A model generated the notes under the pieces. The model saw only the letters and a program-made list of their open reading frames with translations, had not been told where the DNA came from and did no database searches. Below, in pieces: positions 11,375-24,700 of a stretch of 64,000 nucleotides of DNA. The DNA lies in contig OX243815.1 of the NCBI GenBank assembly GCA_945859605.1, positions 48,270,393 to 48,334,392 of the forward strand, read 5' to 3'. The translations under genes were made by a program, and so were the position numbers. The DNA is from Lumbricus rubellus (taxonomy: Eukaryota; Annelida; Clitellata; Crassiclitellata; Lumbricidae). Each line of letters begins with the position of its first letter. The first letter of the stretch is position 1.

Positions 11375-13966
11375 ATCCTATTAGATATTGCAGTGCGATG
11401 TCTTCAATTGTGGTTTCGTTCTTCCCAGGAGGCAGTAGTGACATACGGTGTGGCTTAAAGTAGAGACTCTAGCAGTTTCGTCTTTATGTGTATTGTAATC
11501 GCACTACTACCACAACAAACAACAGATGTTTACATATTTCATTGCACAATTATCATGAGTCTACACTCTACAGTTTTATTAAATTCATTTTTGCAGAAAA
11601 TAATTTTACACGCTTTCGTTACACATAAATGGTTTATCATAATTGCATAAATGTATTGTGATATTTAGCTATAATATGATTATTATAATTTAACCTATTA
11701 TTTTGTCTTCAAAATGACATGCATGATAATTAAAAAATTCAAATATTTGTTAACTATTATAATAATGACTTTTTTTTATTAATACGCAATTAAAAAATTA
11801 CACATGTTTATTCTAATAATAATTACAAGCATTCGTTGTTTCATTGTGATGATTACATTTAATATGACGTTCATAATATGATTAACATAATCCCATATTT
11901 TCATAATGATATACATATTAACCATGCGCTTCGTTGTCAGAAAATTGTTGTGGTCTGGTCACTAACGATTAATAGCTCCAATATTATTACGCATCTATAA
12001 AAGCCTAGCTGTAAAAAACCTGACGAATAAAGTACACAAAAAGTTGCATGGCCATAAAGAAATTTGCTAAACTAGAAAGTTCAGAAGCCCATACATATGC
12101 GAAACTGTAGGAAGTCATCCCCCAGCTTCGGACCAAGAAAATTCAGAAGCCCATCAGTTTGTTAAATTGGAAAGTTCAGAAGCCAAGCTATAAAAGCTAG
12201 AAAGGTTAGAAATCTTCAAGTATAATCCTGGAGACGTTGGAAATCCCCATCTGTGACCCGGGGAAGGCCGGAAATCTCACCAATGAACTTGGAAAAGTCA
12301 AAAATATCTACCTGCGACCGTGTGATAGGTCAGAGGAACCTATAGTTGGTTGAAATGTCCCACTTACACTATGAACGTCATCTGATAAACGATTTACAAT
12401 AACAAACACACACACAGTTGACAGTAACCTATTTCTTTCAACTCTAAACGCATCTAGTTATTGCTCGAAATAAAATGACACGTCGAATACTATGGCTATG
12501 ATGATAATATCAGTAGCGACGAACAGAGAGTCACAACAGCAATGGTTGCATAAGATTAATAGACTGTAGCATAGGATGACGCTCAGTCAAACACGTCTGC
12601 ATGTCCAACCTTCACAAAATCAACACATTATTATTATTATTATTATTATTATACAGTGTAGCTTTCCTTTACACTGTCGACATATTATCTTAAAATGCAA
12701 CACTTAAAGTCGTCGTACAATCCCATAGTTTTCAAAACTGCTGAAAAAATTCATTAATTTCGATTCAGTATTGAATTCTCATGATCAACTGTAAAGTCAA
12801 ATGTAAATGTGCACAGTTAAATTAATAATTATATTGTAGTTATAGACTATAGTACATAAATATATAATGGCCGCATAATTATGGCCCCTCAAAGCCCTGC
12901 TGATTTTGTGGCATCCTTTACCATCGCAGACCGTTTGGATCAAGACCAAGCAATTAAAGGAATGGCACAACCTAATTAAGACTCGTAGGTCCTATGCTCA
13001 ATAATTGCTCATTATTATGAGATCTGTACAGAACCCTTTTAGGTCCCACCTAAATAACGATGGGAATAGACTGGTGTTGACACTCATGTCTTTAACAGAT
13101 ATTCTTTGCGTTTCACTATTCACATCAACTTTTAAAAAATTAATTTAGGAATTTGATTATTCCCTTTTCAAATATAAACGCAAAATCACGCTTAAAGACT
13201 TTCCTAATAGATATGGTTTCGACGAAATCCAACAAATTTTAAAACTTGTAACATTTTTGGATCCTGTCTGTACACAATCATCTGCACCTTGTCGCCATTA
13301 GTCGCACACATCCATAGTTTAAACACACTATAATACAACAATATTAAGATCAAGAATTGTCTTGAAAATCATGGAACTTCTACAGCTAAAAACTACAGTA
13401 TAATTATCTGATCATCACACAGCACATACACATAAGTCTTACGAGGACAAGTTTAAGTCGAAACCGTATTGACCTTCTATCACATCAATCACAACAAAAT
13501 GCTTCTTCATCCATCATTTACAACCTCAATCGTCGTTTACAGTTCAATCACCTTTTTGTCTATCCAAAGTAAAACAACAGCAAAACGGAATCTAATTACA
13601 TATCACATAGTTCAATATCAGTGAACAGTCTCACCACCAAAACGAACAGTTCTGGCCGCCATCTTTTTTGCAGGACTTTCAAGCAAAACTACATAAAATA
13701 ACAACAACAACGTCAAGCATCAGCAAGACTAGTGATAAAAAGGTTAATTGAAACGTTGTAAAAAAAACGAGATGCAATTGAACTTCTGATTCCGAACAGC
13801 ACAATCAAAGAGTGGAATGCAATTAAAATTGAGATGGGCTCTTCATCTATTTGTTGTTCAAATGCCTGAAATGTAATTGGTTGCTGGTAGCAGCAGGTTG
13901 TTGCAATACATGTAGGTACTTTAAACCATGTACACAACCAAGAAATTCTGCAGAATTTTTTTTGTC

Positions 13967-14198
13967 TGTATGTGCACTTGTTATAGCGCCCCTTCAAACT
14001 CTCTCTACTCAGAGGCGCTCCCAAATGCAGGGCGGACACTGCATCGGAATTTCACGCCGAAGCGAAGAGCAACTGAGAGTGAAGGACTTGCCCAAGGTCC
14101 TTACGCGGTGAGGTGGATTCGAACCTCGAACCTTCCGGCTCCAAGGCAACGACGCCACCACTAGGGCCTACGCCACCACTAGGGCCTACACCACCACG
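13967..14198 (-). mobile_element. tRNA-derived SINE, copy B
   Basis: Same family as 1124-1328: GGTTCGAATCC B box on the - strand (about 14115-14125), the same body and the same GGGGCGCTATA tail. The head is altered by a tandem CGCCACCACTAGGGCCTA duplication (about 14153-14192), which disrupts A-box spacing. Confidence 0.85.
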
Positions 14199-15562
14199 TC
14201 TTATCTGTTGAAAATGTCAATAGTGCAGTAGATCCACTACATTTAATTAGGAAGATGTTGACAGCAGAAGACGACCAGCATCCCTTTGAATGTATATGTG
14301 AATCGATCATTGCAACTGTATATTATTTATATAGCGCCACTTAGAAGCTGAATCTCCGCAAAATTGCTCAAAACTTGACAATACGAAACCAATCAAACGT
14401 GAGATGTTGAATAGACCACCGAGCTAATGCTGCAGGTTACAACAGAAGACATTTTGCAAAATTCCAACTTGAAATGGAAATCCATCGTCAAAGCATGTTT
14501 AATGCATTTATGAAGCGCCTCTATATATGACCAAGTATCAATCGCTGGCGCTAATCAATAATTATTGTGAGTGAGGTCACAACAACAACACAGTCACCAG
14601 AAGGTCTCAACTCAAACTCACTGTGCTACAGTGACAGAATTACTCCGACCAATCAGCTTTTGTGTTCCGCAATCAGCAAACATGCCAAGCGTTATTGTTT
14701 CTATTAACTGAAGCTGTAACTAAAAAATTGAAATAACACTAGCCATGCCCCAACATTGTTGCCACAAGCACAACGCTTTAGCGAATAATCTCACCAAAGC
14801 ATCTTGCAATACTGTAGACAAACCATTCACTTGCATTTATAAGCATGCTTACAGTTACATATTCGTATCCACGAACCTTATTTTCCTAGGTATACACAAA
14901 CTAAGACGACGCACCTAAAAACATCCTCCTCCTCCTTTTCCTCCTCCTCCTCCTCCTCCTCCTCCTCCTCCTCATCATCATCATCATCATCGAGAACACC
15001 AACCCTCATCTTCACAGCATCGCTGAAAGAGTCATTGGTAACACACACGACTGCAGCTAGCACAACTACGTTAATTAAGAACCAAAAAACTGCAAAACAC
15101 ACGAATGTAACAGTGGACAATGGTTTCGACTTCTAATAATTAATTAGACTGCAGGATGATAAACGACGCTTCTACATGTAGTCGCTAACAAAACGTTCCA
15201 CAACACCGACGACACACACGACGCGGGGCAGAAGATCAAACGCGGGCGAAAGGGATGGAGGGGGAACTAAACACCGATCGGAGTGGGGGAGAATTGGGTT
15301 GCAACCCGCAATGTTGCTAGTTACTACACGCTCTCGCTGTCCCACGACCAACAATTCTCAAATGCTGCCGGCTTTTCATTTCCTGCGTAAAAGAAATCTA
15401 AACTGAGAAGCGCTCCTCGAACCAAGCGGCGAAAAAATCTTTTCTCAAAGTGTGCTCGGCAATACAATACGGCGAGGATCGCAAATCGCCTCAGCGCATT
15501 CAAATTATTTCGCATGGACCCAAAACTGTTTTCGTTTTCGACTGTTGTTGCCCCCTCGCCCC

Positions 15563-15767
15563 CTAGACCTTGGTCGGCTGGTCGCAGCTTCCCTTCGCAG
15601 AGGTCGGTGATTCGATGAAGATTTGAGGTGGCTTCATGAGAATATCCTTCTCATTCGTCTTCTCATCCTCGTCCTCGTCTGCTATGCTGAACTTCACCGG
15701 CTGATCCGACGACACCCCCGCTGCTGGTGGTGAGGTCGCCGATACCTTCTCTGCTGCTCCTCCCTTC
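15563..15767 (-). CDS. SLC4: SLC4 last coding exon
   Basis: Acceptor ATTATGATTACAG; encodes a 67-residue cytoplasmic C-terminus with an acidic EDEDE run, ending at a stop at 15563. It completes an Arg codon split with the previous exon. Sequence beyond the membrane domain is poorly conserved in this family, so the exon rests on phase and splice sites. Confidence 0.8.
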
Positions 15768-18700
15768 CTGTAATCATAATTATGTCCGCAATTATCGTAA
15801 TCACTGCAGTAGAAATTTAGTTTCTTATCATTATACACCTTTCCCGCAAACCCCGAAGACGAGGCTTAACCCTCAGGCTACCAAGCTTTTTTTGTAACAC
15901 TGACTACCAAGGAGGGGGTGGTTACCACCCCCCCTGGATTTTGGGTTTGGTTTGAGATATCATAACTTGTAATACACCTATGGATTCAGCATTCATTTCT
16001 GCACAAAATGGTATATTTAGGTTTAAAATATATGAAAGCACCCCGAAGTTATGAATTTTTTACCGTAGGCACCCGTCGATTACACAAAATGTATACTTTC
16101 GCTAAGGAAAATATTAGATTCTGTGTGTTTTAACATAATGTATTTAATTTAAAATAGTTTACATATAATAAAGTCCAATATTCAACTATAAAACTAGTAA
16201 TAAGTTAGTTTTAGTTACAATAAAAAGAGAAAAAACATGTGAAACATGCTGAAAAACGTTTACGCAGACTTATCGGTTTGCGTTGTAAAAAAACCCAACA
16301 TTTTCACACATTTAAATTTATTTTGAGCACTTCCGGTCATCAAATGTCAAATTAACTGGTAACAAAAATTAGCCCTAAATGCCCTCTATAGAATGACACA
16401 ATTTATTTCTCTTAAAAAATAAATTATGAATAATTTTTAATAGGAAAAACATGAAAATTTTATGAAAATAAAACACCTTTATTTATATTTTAATTTATTT
16501 TGAGCACTTAAGGTTGTCAAAAGACAACTCACTGAGCATGAAAATGTAGCCCCAAATTCCCTCTACAGAATGGTGTAATTGCTGTCTCTTCATGTCAAAG
16601 GACGGATAAGATACAGCCGATAATCTAAGGTGGGTGGTATCCATCCTCCCCTGGTGCCTCGGGTATATCGGGTATAACTTTTGAATGGTATGGTATATCA
16701 TCACACATTTTAGCTCAACATGTGTGCAAATGAATCCTCTACAGCTACCTAAAACGTCAAAATTTTATTCCTAACGAAAAAAGTTTGATTTGGGAAAAAC
16801 CTAGGGGGGTGGATACCACCCCCTCTGGTAGCCCGAGGGTTAACCGCCCAGACAAATAATTCTTTGCCCATAGATCTAATATGGATTATATTCCTAATCC
16901 CGAAGCATGATAGATAATTGATAATTGTGGTAAAAGTAACAATTATAAATACTCCAGAATGATAAAAAAATACTTCGAACAGTTACTTAGATCCCGAGGG
17001 ATAGTATAGGCGCTACATCAGCAACAGAAGCAACACCAGACAGCATTGACCTGCACTAATGTTAAGTTACTAATGTTAAGTTGATGTCAATTCTTGTTGG
17101 ATTTTTTAATAAATGCATGTTGCTCTTATGTGAACGTTGATGTGAGATGCAAGTCAATAACAATAAACAATAAATAGCAGCAGGGCTTTTCAGCGTGCAG
17201 TTGAACACAAAATGTGCAGTTCTAAATAATTTGTGCAGCTGTAGAAGAGCACTTCTGTACAGTCAAAATTAGCAAAAAGGTCACTGTCCTGCGATTGGAA
17301 GTAATTTACCATGGAGGTTGCATGGGAAAGGAAATAAGGGGTTGTGCAGTTCTAAAAATTCCTTTAAAACAGCCCTGAACAGCAGCAGCAATATCAACAA
17401 CATTAAGACATAATTTAATCGGCTTGTAGCACCTCGTCTCTCATGAGCAGATACCTTTAATCGGCGCTACATAAATATCGACCGATTGGCTTCGGTGGTT
17501 CACCCAGCGTCGACACCCCCTCTGCTGCTGCTGCTGCTGGTGCTGCTGGTGAAGTGCTTACCGTGAACGCGTTGTCTGGTTATCGCTGATGTCTCCTCCG
17601 CTGAGGTGTCGCCAGATGGAAGTCTTCGACATTTCTTCGGAGATATTCACTTGATTCATCCTCGGATCGTATGGCATTGGAGCGCACACGCTTGCACCAG
17701 GTGGGATCGTGATGCATATTGCCACCGGTGGAGGAGCAGAAAGATCAATGGGGTCTATGCTCCCGTCCTCCTATAATTGTACCACATCAATAACTCATCG
17801 ATAAAATCAGTCATTCATAGGCAACTATTATTATACCTGGTTTACTGAATGTATACAAGCATCAGAGTGCTATTACCAGTCAAAATGTCCTTCTGTTCCT
17901 CTGTAACTGTCCGATGTTGCTCCCCATTGCTCTATCTCACCTCACTTCTAACATCGCATACCACATTCCTCTACACCTCATTCTCCCAGGGCCGGATTAT
18001 GGTATGTTCAAAATGTTCGACCGAATAGGGGCCCCACACTTTAGGGGCTCCACACATACGGAAAATGGTGAGGATTAATTTTATATGTTCTTTTTAATCA
18101 TCTTTACATGAACCTGAAAAGAACTTCCACTGACGTCAGAATCTCGGTCAAACCAGCTTTCCATCCTGCTTCCAATAAACGTCTCATGCACCCAGGTAGA
18201 AGAAGATTATTAACTCAAAATTCAATTTCCTGAGTCAACAGAGGTGAGTCGTGAGTGACTCACCGGAGTTTCTTCGACTTCGTTCTCCATCAACTTCTTC
18301 GCTTTCTCTCTCTTGTGCGACTCTGGCATGATGTCGTCGAGCCACTTCAATTCGTGACGCGAAAAGAGGTAATCGAGAGATTTACGGATGAAACACATCG
18401 CCAAGACCTGTGCAGAAAAACATACACAAACATGTTGCACTGATGTATGCGTGTACGTGCCATATTATTTGTGCAAGTGGTTGATACAGCGGTGTTGTAT
18501 CTAATCTACCGTAAACATCACATGAATAAGAGTTTCAAAATAAAATTCTCTTAGTTCTTACGCTACATTTAAATTTTTCTCATTGGGGGGGTTGTTCATA
18601 CTGTTCAAACACCCAAAACACTCCCTATAGCTACGGCCTTGGATGGAGGTCATGCTAGATGGTGTGGTTGGGAAAGGAGGAATGGTGGGACTTACCATGA

Positions 18701-21700
18701 GTGGAAAGATGATGGAGATGGACTCGATTTCTTTGATGATGCACAGACCGGATAGACAGCAGATCTGGATGAATGTGAAGAGGTGAACACGTTGAATGGG
18801 AACCATACGAAGGAACATATAGTCCGGCTGATACTTGGCTGGCATGAACATCACCAACACACGCTGAACGAACTGAAACGACACAACCACATTCAGCATA
18901 TCAATATTATCATTATCATTATCATTAATACATTATCATTATTATTATCATTGTCATTAATATTATTATCATTAATATTATCATCATTATCATTATTTTT
19001 TATCTTTCTTTCTTTTTTACCCGAGGTACCTCAGATCCATAGGGATTTCAAAAATCATTTGGAAATTTTAAAAATGCATGCTGAGAAAGATTTGTTGTAC
19101 CTGAATTCCTTTGAGTGACGATATACCCATGAACAAGAAGACTCCATAGAGTACGGACATTGGGATGAGCTATACGACAAGAAAAAACAACAATGCATTG
19201 AATGCAAGTTATAATCAACATACAACACACACCAAACAACTAACAGTCGAAAACTCCAAATCTTATAATTATCAAATTTAACAAGCAATGGCAAAAACGA
19301 TATAATTATTATTATATAAAATTCGTATTTATTTATATCCATGTATCGTTTATAATTTATATTTCCGCCTCACTCTCTCTGTAACCCTATCACTCTTCTT
19401 CTCTCGCCTTTCTTCCTCTCCTGCATTTGAGCACAAACCAAAAGCGCAACCAAACCAATGAAACACAATTCTGTTTCGAATGCTTTAAGTCAAACGAGGG
19501 TATTTGTCGGTTAATTCACCGCCACAGTTTGCGTATGTTTACGCACTGCAAATATTTACCCACTGGTTTTTAGTGACGTAATGTAATGGTGACATCCGAA
19601 TAACTTATAGCACGTGTTTATTTCTTGAACGCCCTCGTGAACGCCATGAATTTCTTAAGAATTTGGGGCTTTAGTTCACGATAAACAAAGGGCATAGTTA
19701 TAGTAAGCGGGTCCCTACATGGGCGCCCGCAGGATTTTTTGCAGGGGGGGTCAGTCAAGACCGTGAGACTTAAGTTTACCTAATTCATAAGTATTCGACT
19801 TTAGTCGTGGTCGGCCAGTAATAATTATGATATCCAATTGGCCCATACCTATAGTTAACGACTAAATCCCCTATCGACAATTAATCTGCCCTAATGTTCT
19901 TGAGCATCAGTCTCTGTAATGTTGTGCTGCAGTGTGTCTGTAATCGGCGTTCATCCCTACCAAAGATGTCGCTTACTTTCTCCATAAATTCAGTCTTTTT
20001 TCGAAGGCACCGATCATACCCAAACACCACTGTGCCCCACAAAATGCAGTCTCAACAGTTAAAGCAGTGTTTAACACAGTACACTTGCACTGTTCATTTG
20101 GTAGTAGCCTATATAGGCTATACTTACCGTGACACCTTCCAGCTGATGACTTCCAAACAACGGATAAACTTGCCTTTAGAATTTCAAAGAGGCTACGCTA
20201 CACACTGCAGCACAACATTTATTTCTCTATTTCAGGCTATCTTACATTTATTTAATAATATAATCCTCCACTCCCATGTGCAACGGATATCGAGATGAAG
20301 TGATCTACACAGTCTGTGTTTTCTTTGGCAAGTCCACAATAATATACATACACACGTGTAGGGCCTATTTATATTTATATATATATATATATACACATAC
20401 ACCGGTATACATGCATACATAGTCGTCTTAATAAGCAGTCTTTTGTCTCTATGTCCACTCTGCCGGCCTTGTGGAATGATATAGCCTATTGCACCTCCCC
20501 ATTCTCCGATTTGGAGAAAATCTGTCAACGACCAGATTAATTTTGCACATGCTGCATAGACTAGTCTTCGAAAGATTCGGGCTCAGAGTGCCAGCCTGCC
20601 AGGTCTCCAATCTCCACGATTCGCACAATATATCATCATACTTGTCTTCGACCTTGCTGACCCTTCCCTAAGGTCAGGACCAGCTGTGAGTCTTTGATCG
20701 GCATAATGTAAATAGGAGGAATAGAAACTGATGCACACCAGACGACTTTATGCCAATGAAGTCCACCTATACGGAGTGTGAGGCGAGGAGTTAAACAGAT
20801 AGCTATGGTGGATGCATGTTTTGAGTTGAAACGGTGTGGGAGGCAGAGGGAAGTGAAAAATCACATCTACAAACGCTGGTGTCATCCATGATGTGTGCGG
20901 GAGACTCGTTTGATGAGACCGTGCATCGTCCTCGTGCTCTATTATCTATATGGCTGGCTGTATATCTTGGAAAGGGAATCATGAGGCACAGGGTGTGTAT
21001 GATGTGCGGATGGGTGAGGGCTATAATTATTAGACTTCGGCAGAAACAGAAAGCTTGATCGTTGACCTACATCACATAAAGGTTATCAGATGCCACCAAT
21101 CTTACAATTGGGCCTTGACGGTGGCTGAAAAGCTGACTCTGTTCGTCTCTTCGTCTCCAGTTACATAAGCTTACACGTAGGCTCCATCTATAGTAGTGTT
21201 GCTCAGTACGTAAAGCTAACCAGAAGATACACAGCAAAAGTTGATGAAGTAAAAGAACACAATGACTCGTGGGCATTCTGTCCCGTTTTACCACTATCAT
21301 TTTTTTACAGAAAGAGTGATTATCAATATTTTGTCATGATTTCCAGGGGGGGTCACGCGACCTCCCTTGACCTATGGTGCGGGCGCCCATGGGTCCCTAT
21401 GATAATGAATGACTTCACTAAGCCTATTCCTAACCCTAACCGACCCTCACAATGCCTAACCTGATCCTAACCGACCCTTACGATGCCTAAACTGATCCTA
21501 ACCGACCCCTCACGACCCCTAGCATTATAGAGACCCGCTTACTATAGGCCTAACTAAGCCCCAATGTTGCTATGTTTAGAGGATCGGCAAGACAGATGGA
21601 CATGACATTGTCTTAAGCGTAGGCCTAGCTGTAGGCAAAACTTTCCACGGCGAGTCTGCGACAACGCACGTGGCTACAAGGACCACGCCTAACTTGCCGA

Positions 21701-24700
21701 CAAAATTTATCATCATGTTCGTATAGGCCTATTGCTGGTCCAAAGAAATGACGAACAATCGTTTTTGCGAGTGTGAACTAGAAATTGCGAAAGAAACGGT
21801 AATAGACTGGAATAACTATCTGCGTCACTGCGTGTGGCGGTGAATTAATTTCTGCATGTAAAATTTCGTATATATAGGGTTTCTGTGTATGGCGGTGAAT
21901 TAACCGACAAGTACCCAAACGAGTGATAATTTTTTTTTCATAGGCCTAAAATCAACCAAGAAGAACGGCCAGACTGACTGGTTGAAAACAGCCCCCGCAT
22001 ACCTTTAGAACCTTGGCCATAAACGCTGACACCCCGACCATGATGAAGACTAGTGTTCCCGTAAGACGCTGTTCCCTACAAACAACAAAGTAGACGCCAT
22101 TACAAGAATGCCAATAGACACAAAACTAAAAGCCAAGTGCATTACCATTGTTTAATGCAACTCCCTTTATAATTATAGAGGTCGGGACTCAAAACTCCGT
22201 AATGGCAGAAACATTTGTTCTGAGACATATTAATTTTGATCCACATGCACGCTCTACTTAACTCACCTATAATGAGAACGCTGACCACAAACAGTCAGGG
22301 GCCTTGGAATATTCATGCATGTAGCCTACCTTGTTTAAGGAACTGGTCAACAACAATACAACATCATCAGTGAACAATGAATTGAGGTTTGGTTTCGTAT
22401 ACATGTACCTAACGCCAAGGAACTTTGGTCTTTCTCCTGGTGCTGCAGACTCGGATTCCTTCGTGAGACTACGAACGTGGTTGATGGAAAGAACAGTTGC
22501 GGCCACAAACCAAGGAGTTCCAAGACAAGTGCACAAACCGATCTGAAGAGTTATCAGCAGCAGATCCAAATGGTATCCACTGCCTTTCTACAATCATTAT
22601 CACAAGATCACAATCTTTCGAAGTCTAATAATGAGAAATCTGCCATCTCTGCAGCTGCCCACTAATAAATCACAGCTCAAGTTTTTATAGTCTCATAATT
22701 ATTTATTGCATCCTCGAATAAGGCGCTGGACATTGTCAAATAATAAGTTAATTTACGAAATAATTACCGTGCAAGTACGGTACGTCTGTAAATTTCGCTT
22801 CTTCATTCTCCGAAAATTTAAAATAATTGTCTTTAGCTTAGGCGTGTCTCTTGAAATCAGTTCGCAACTTCGCATGAGTTCATGAATTCGATCAGCGATG
22901 GTAACAACAACAGTTTGGAACTGTTTATGTTACCTTTAGTTTATATATACTACCTTTAGTTTATACTAGGCCTACCTTTAGTTTATTTTACCCTTAGTTC
23001 ATGTTACCTTAAGTTTATTCTACCTTTAGTTTATGTTACCTTTAGTTTATGTTACCTTTAGCTTATGTTCCTTGCGGTTGATGATGACCGCTGTAATCTG
23101 TTGGTCCATGAAGATGAGGATTGTTGCAAAGAGAGCAGGAGGCAATCCAGCTGGAACGGCATACCACGGATTCCTACCACTTCCAAATGGATTCACGATC
23201 CAACCACGATCTGTTCGAGTCGGCTAAACAATCGACAGAAATGAATCGTATAATTAGGCCACATTAATCCTTTAAAAATCAAATAAAGAATTTTTATTAT
23301 AGTGCCACCTTAATCCTTTAAAAAATCAAATTTAATAAAGGATTTCTATTAATTATAGCGTAATGGCTGGTAATGCGCAAGGCACTACATTATCGCCACT
23401 ACAAAAGAAAACACAACGAAAACTTGTCATTTTACCGGTTTTATAGCTTCCTATAACGACATTTAAAGATGATTGCTTATAATAATTATAGACTTCAAGC
23501 CACTTCGGGTTTACAGTTTGCTTGTCTATCACAATCTGATTTATGGCTCTCACTAACCTAACAGATTGAAATTGGCTCAGCAAAAGGAATGCAAGGTTTT
23601 GCCGTGTCTTCATTTGAAACGACGATTAATTAATGCTTCAGCTTAACAATAACGGTGCAATAGAAATCATAAAATTAGATTAAATTCAAAGTATACGCAA
23701 AGAACGCAGGTGAAACTTTATTGGTGCTCATCTGTTGCACAAGAACCAACTAACAATTTATGAGCTATTTCCTGACTCCTCTAACACCCTTTGAGTTGGA
23801 AATTAAGAGTATTAGAGGACATGCTAGGGTTTGAAACTCCACTTCAACAACTCACACACACACGGATAAGAAGTGTTTCTTACTTGTAGGTTGGCTGGTA
23901 CTTCTAGTTTCGCTGTCTTCAATCCGACAAGAGCATCGATGCCGACCATCAGACAGATGGCAGTGAACACCGCAAAGTCGCTAATGAAAACACGGACCTA
24001 GAAGAGAAATTAAAAAAGAAAGATTAACTGTGGGGGAATCCGTGATGGCATTTTCATAGGCACATAAGATGAGATCCATGTAAATAAACTAACTAAACAA
24101 AACACAATGACGAACTCCACAAGGAAGTCTCCTACCTACACTCCTTCGTCTTCCTCACTCACTCACTCCTTTACTCACTTACTCACTCCTCCTCATCCAA
24201 ACCTACCTGAGCAACTCCTCTAAACGAGGGAAATTGGTAAACGATTAGATATCACATCTGCTAAATATATAACTGATACATTACCAGCAACATACAAACA
24301 TAAAATGTAGGTCGCTATTCTATTGTACATGTATGCAGCTGTCATGAAGACACTGAGTATTTCACACGTGGTCTTAAAACAGAGTTGCTTTTCAAGAACC
24401 TTGAAAACCAGAGTCAGATGCAATGTAAGACAAATTAACGGAAGCTGAAGTTCTATGACAACAATCCAACATTTGACAAGACACAATGGTCGACAATGTG
24501 CTGAACATTCAAGGAAGGAGCTGCACTCGCTTATCTCCACAGGCAGAACGTGCTTTAAAATTATTCAAGGATCAGTTTTTAAATCACTCTGAAATAACCT
24601 TCTGCATGATAATAGGCTGACCTTCAAATCGACGGACTGACCTTGTTTGGGAAGAATCGTGTGTTTCTGAACATCTTGAGTGACATGGAAAGTGTGAATG

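Larger units (their letters stand above)
10325..15562. other. Intergenic region between two convergent genes
   Basis: Contains a CA/TA microsatellite (10487-10535), a 135-bp hAT-like MITE (11240-11374), a SINE (13967-14198) and CTC/ATC triplets (14927-14990). Long AT-rich stretches (11500-13700) show no gene. The 3' UTRs of both convergent genes presumably lie here. Confidence 0.6.

Noticed and set aside
17985..18060. Another hAT-like element starting CAGGGCCGGATTATG
   Set aside because: The left end looks right, but no matching right end or 8-bp duplication could be found.
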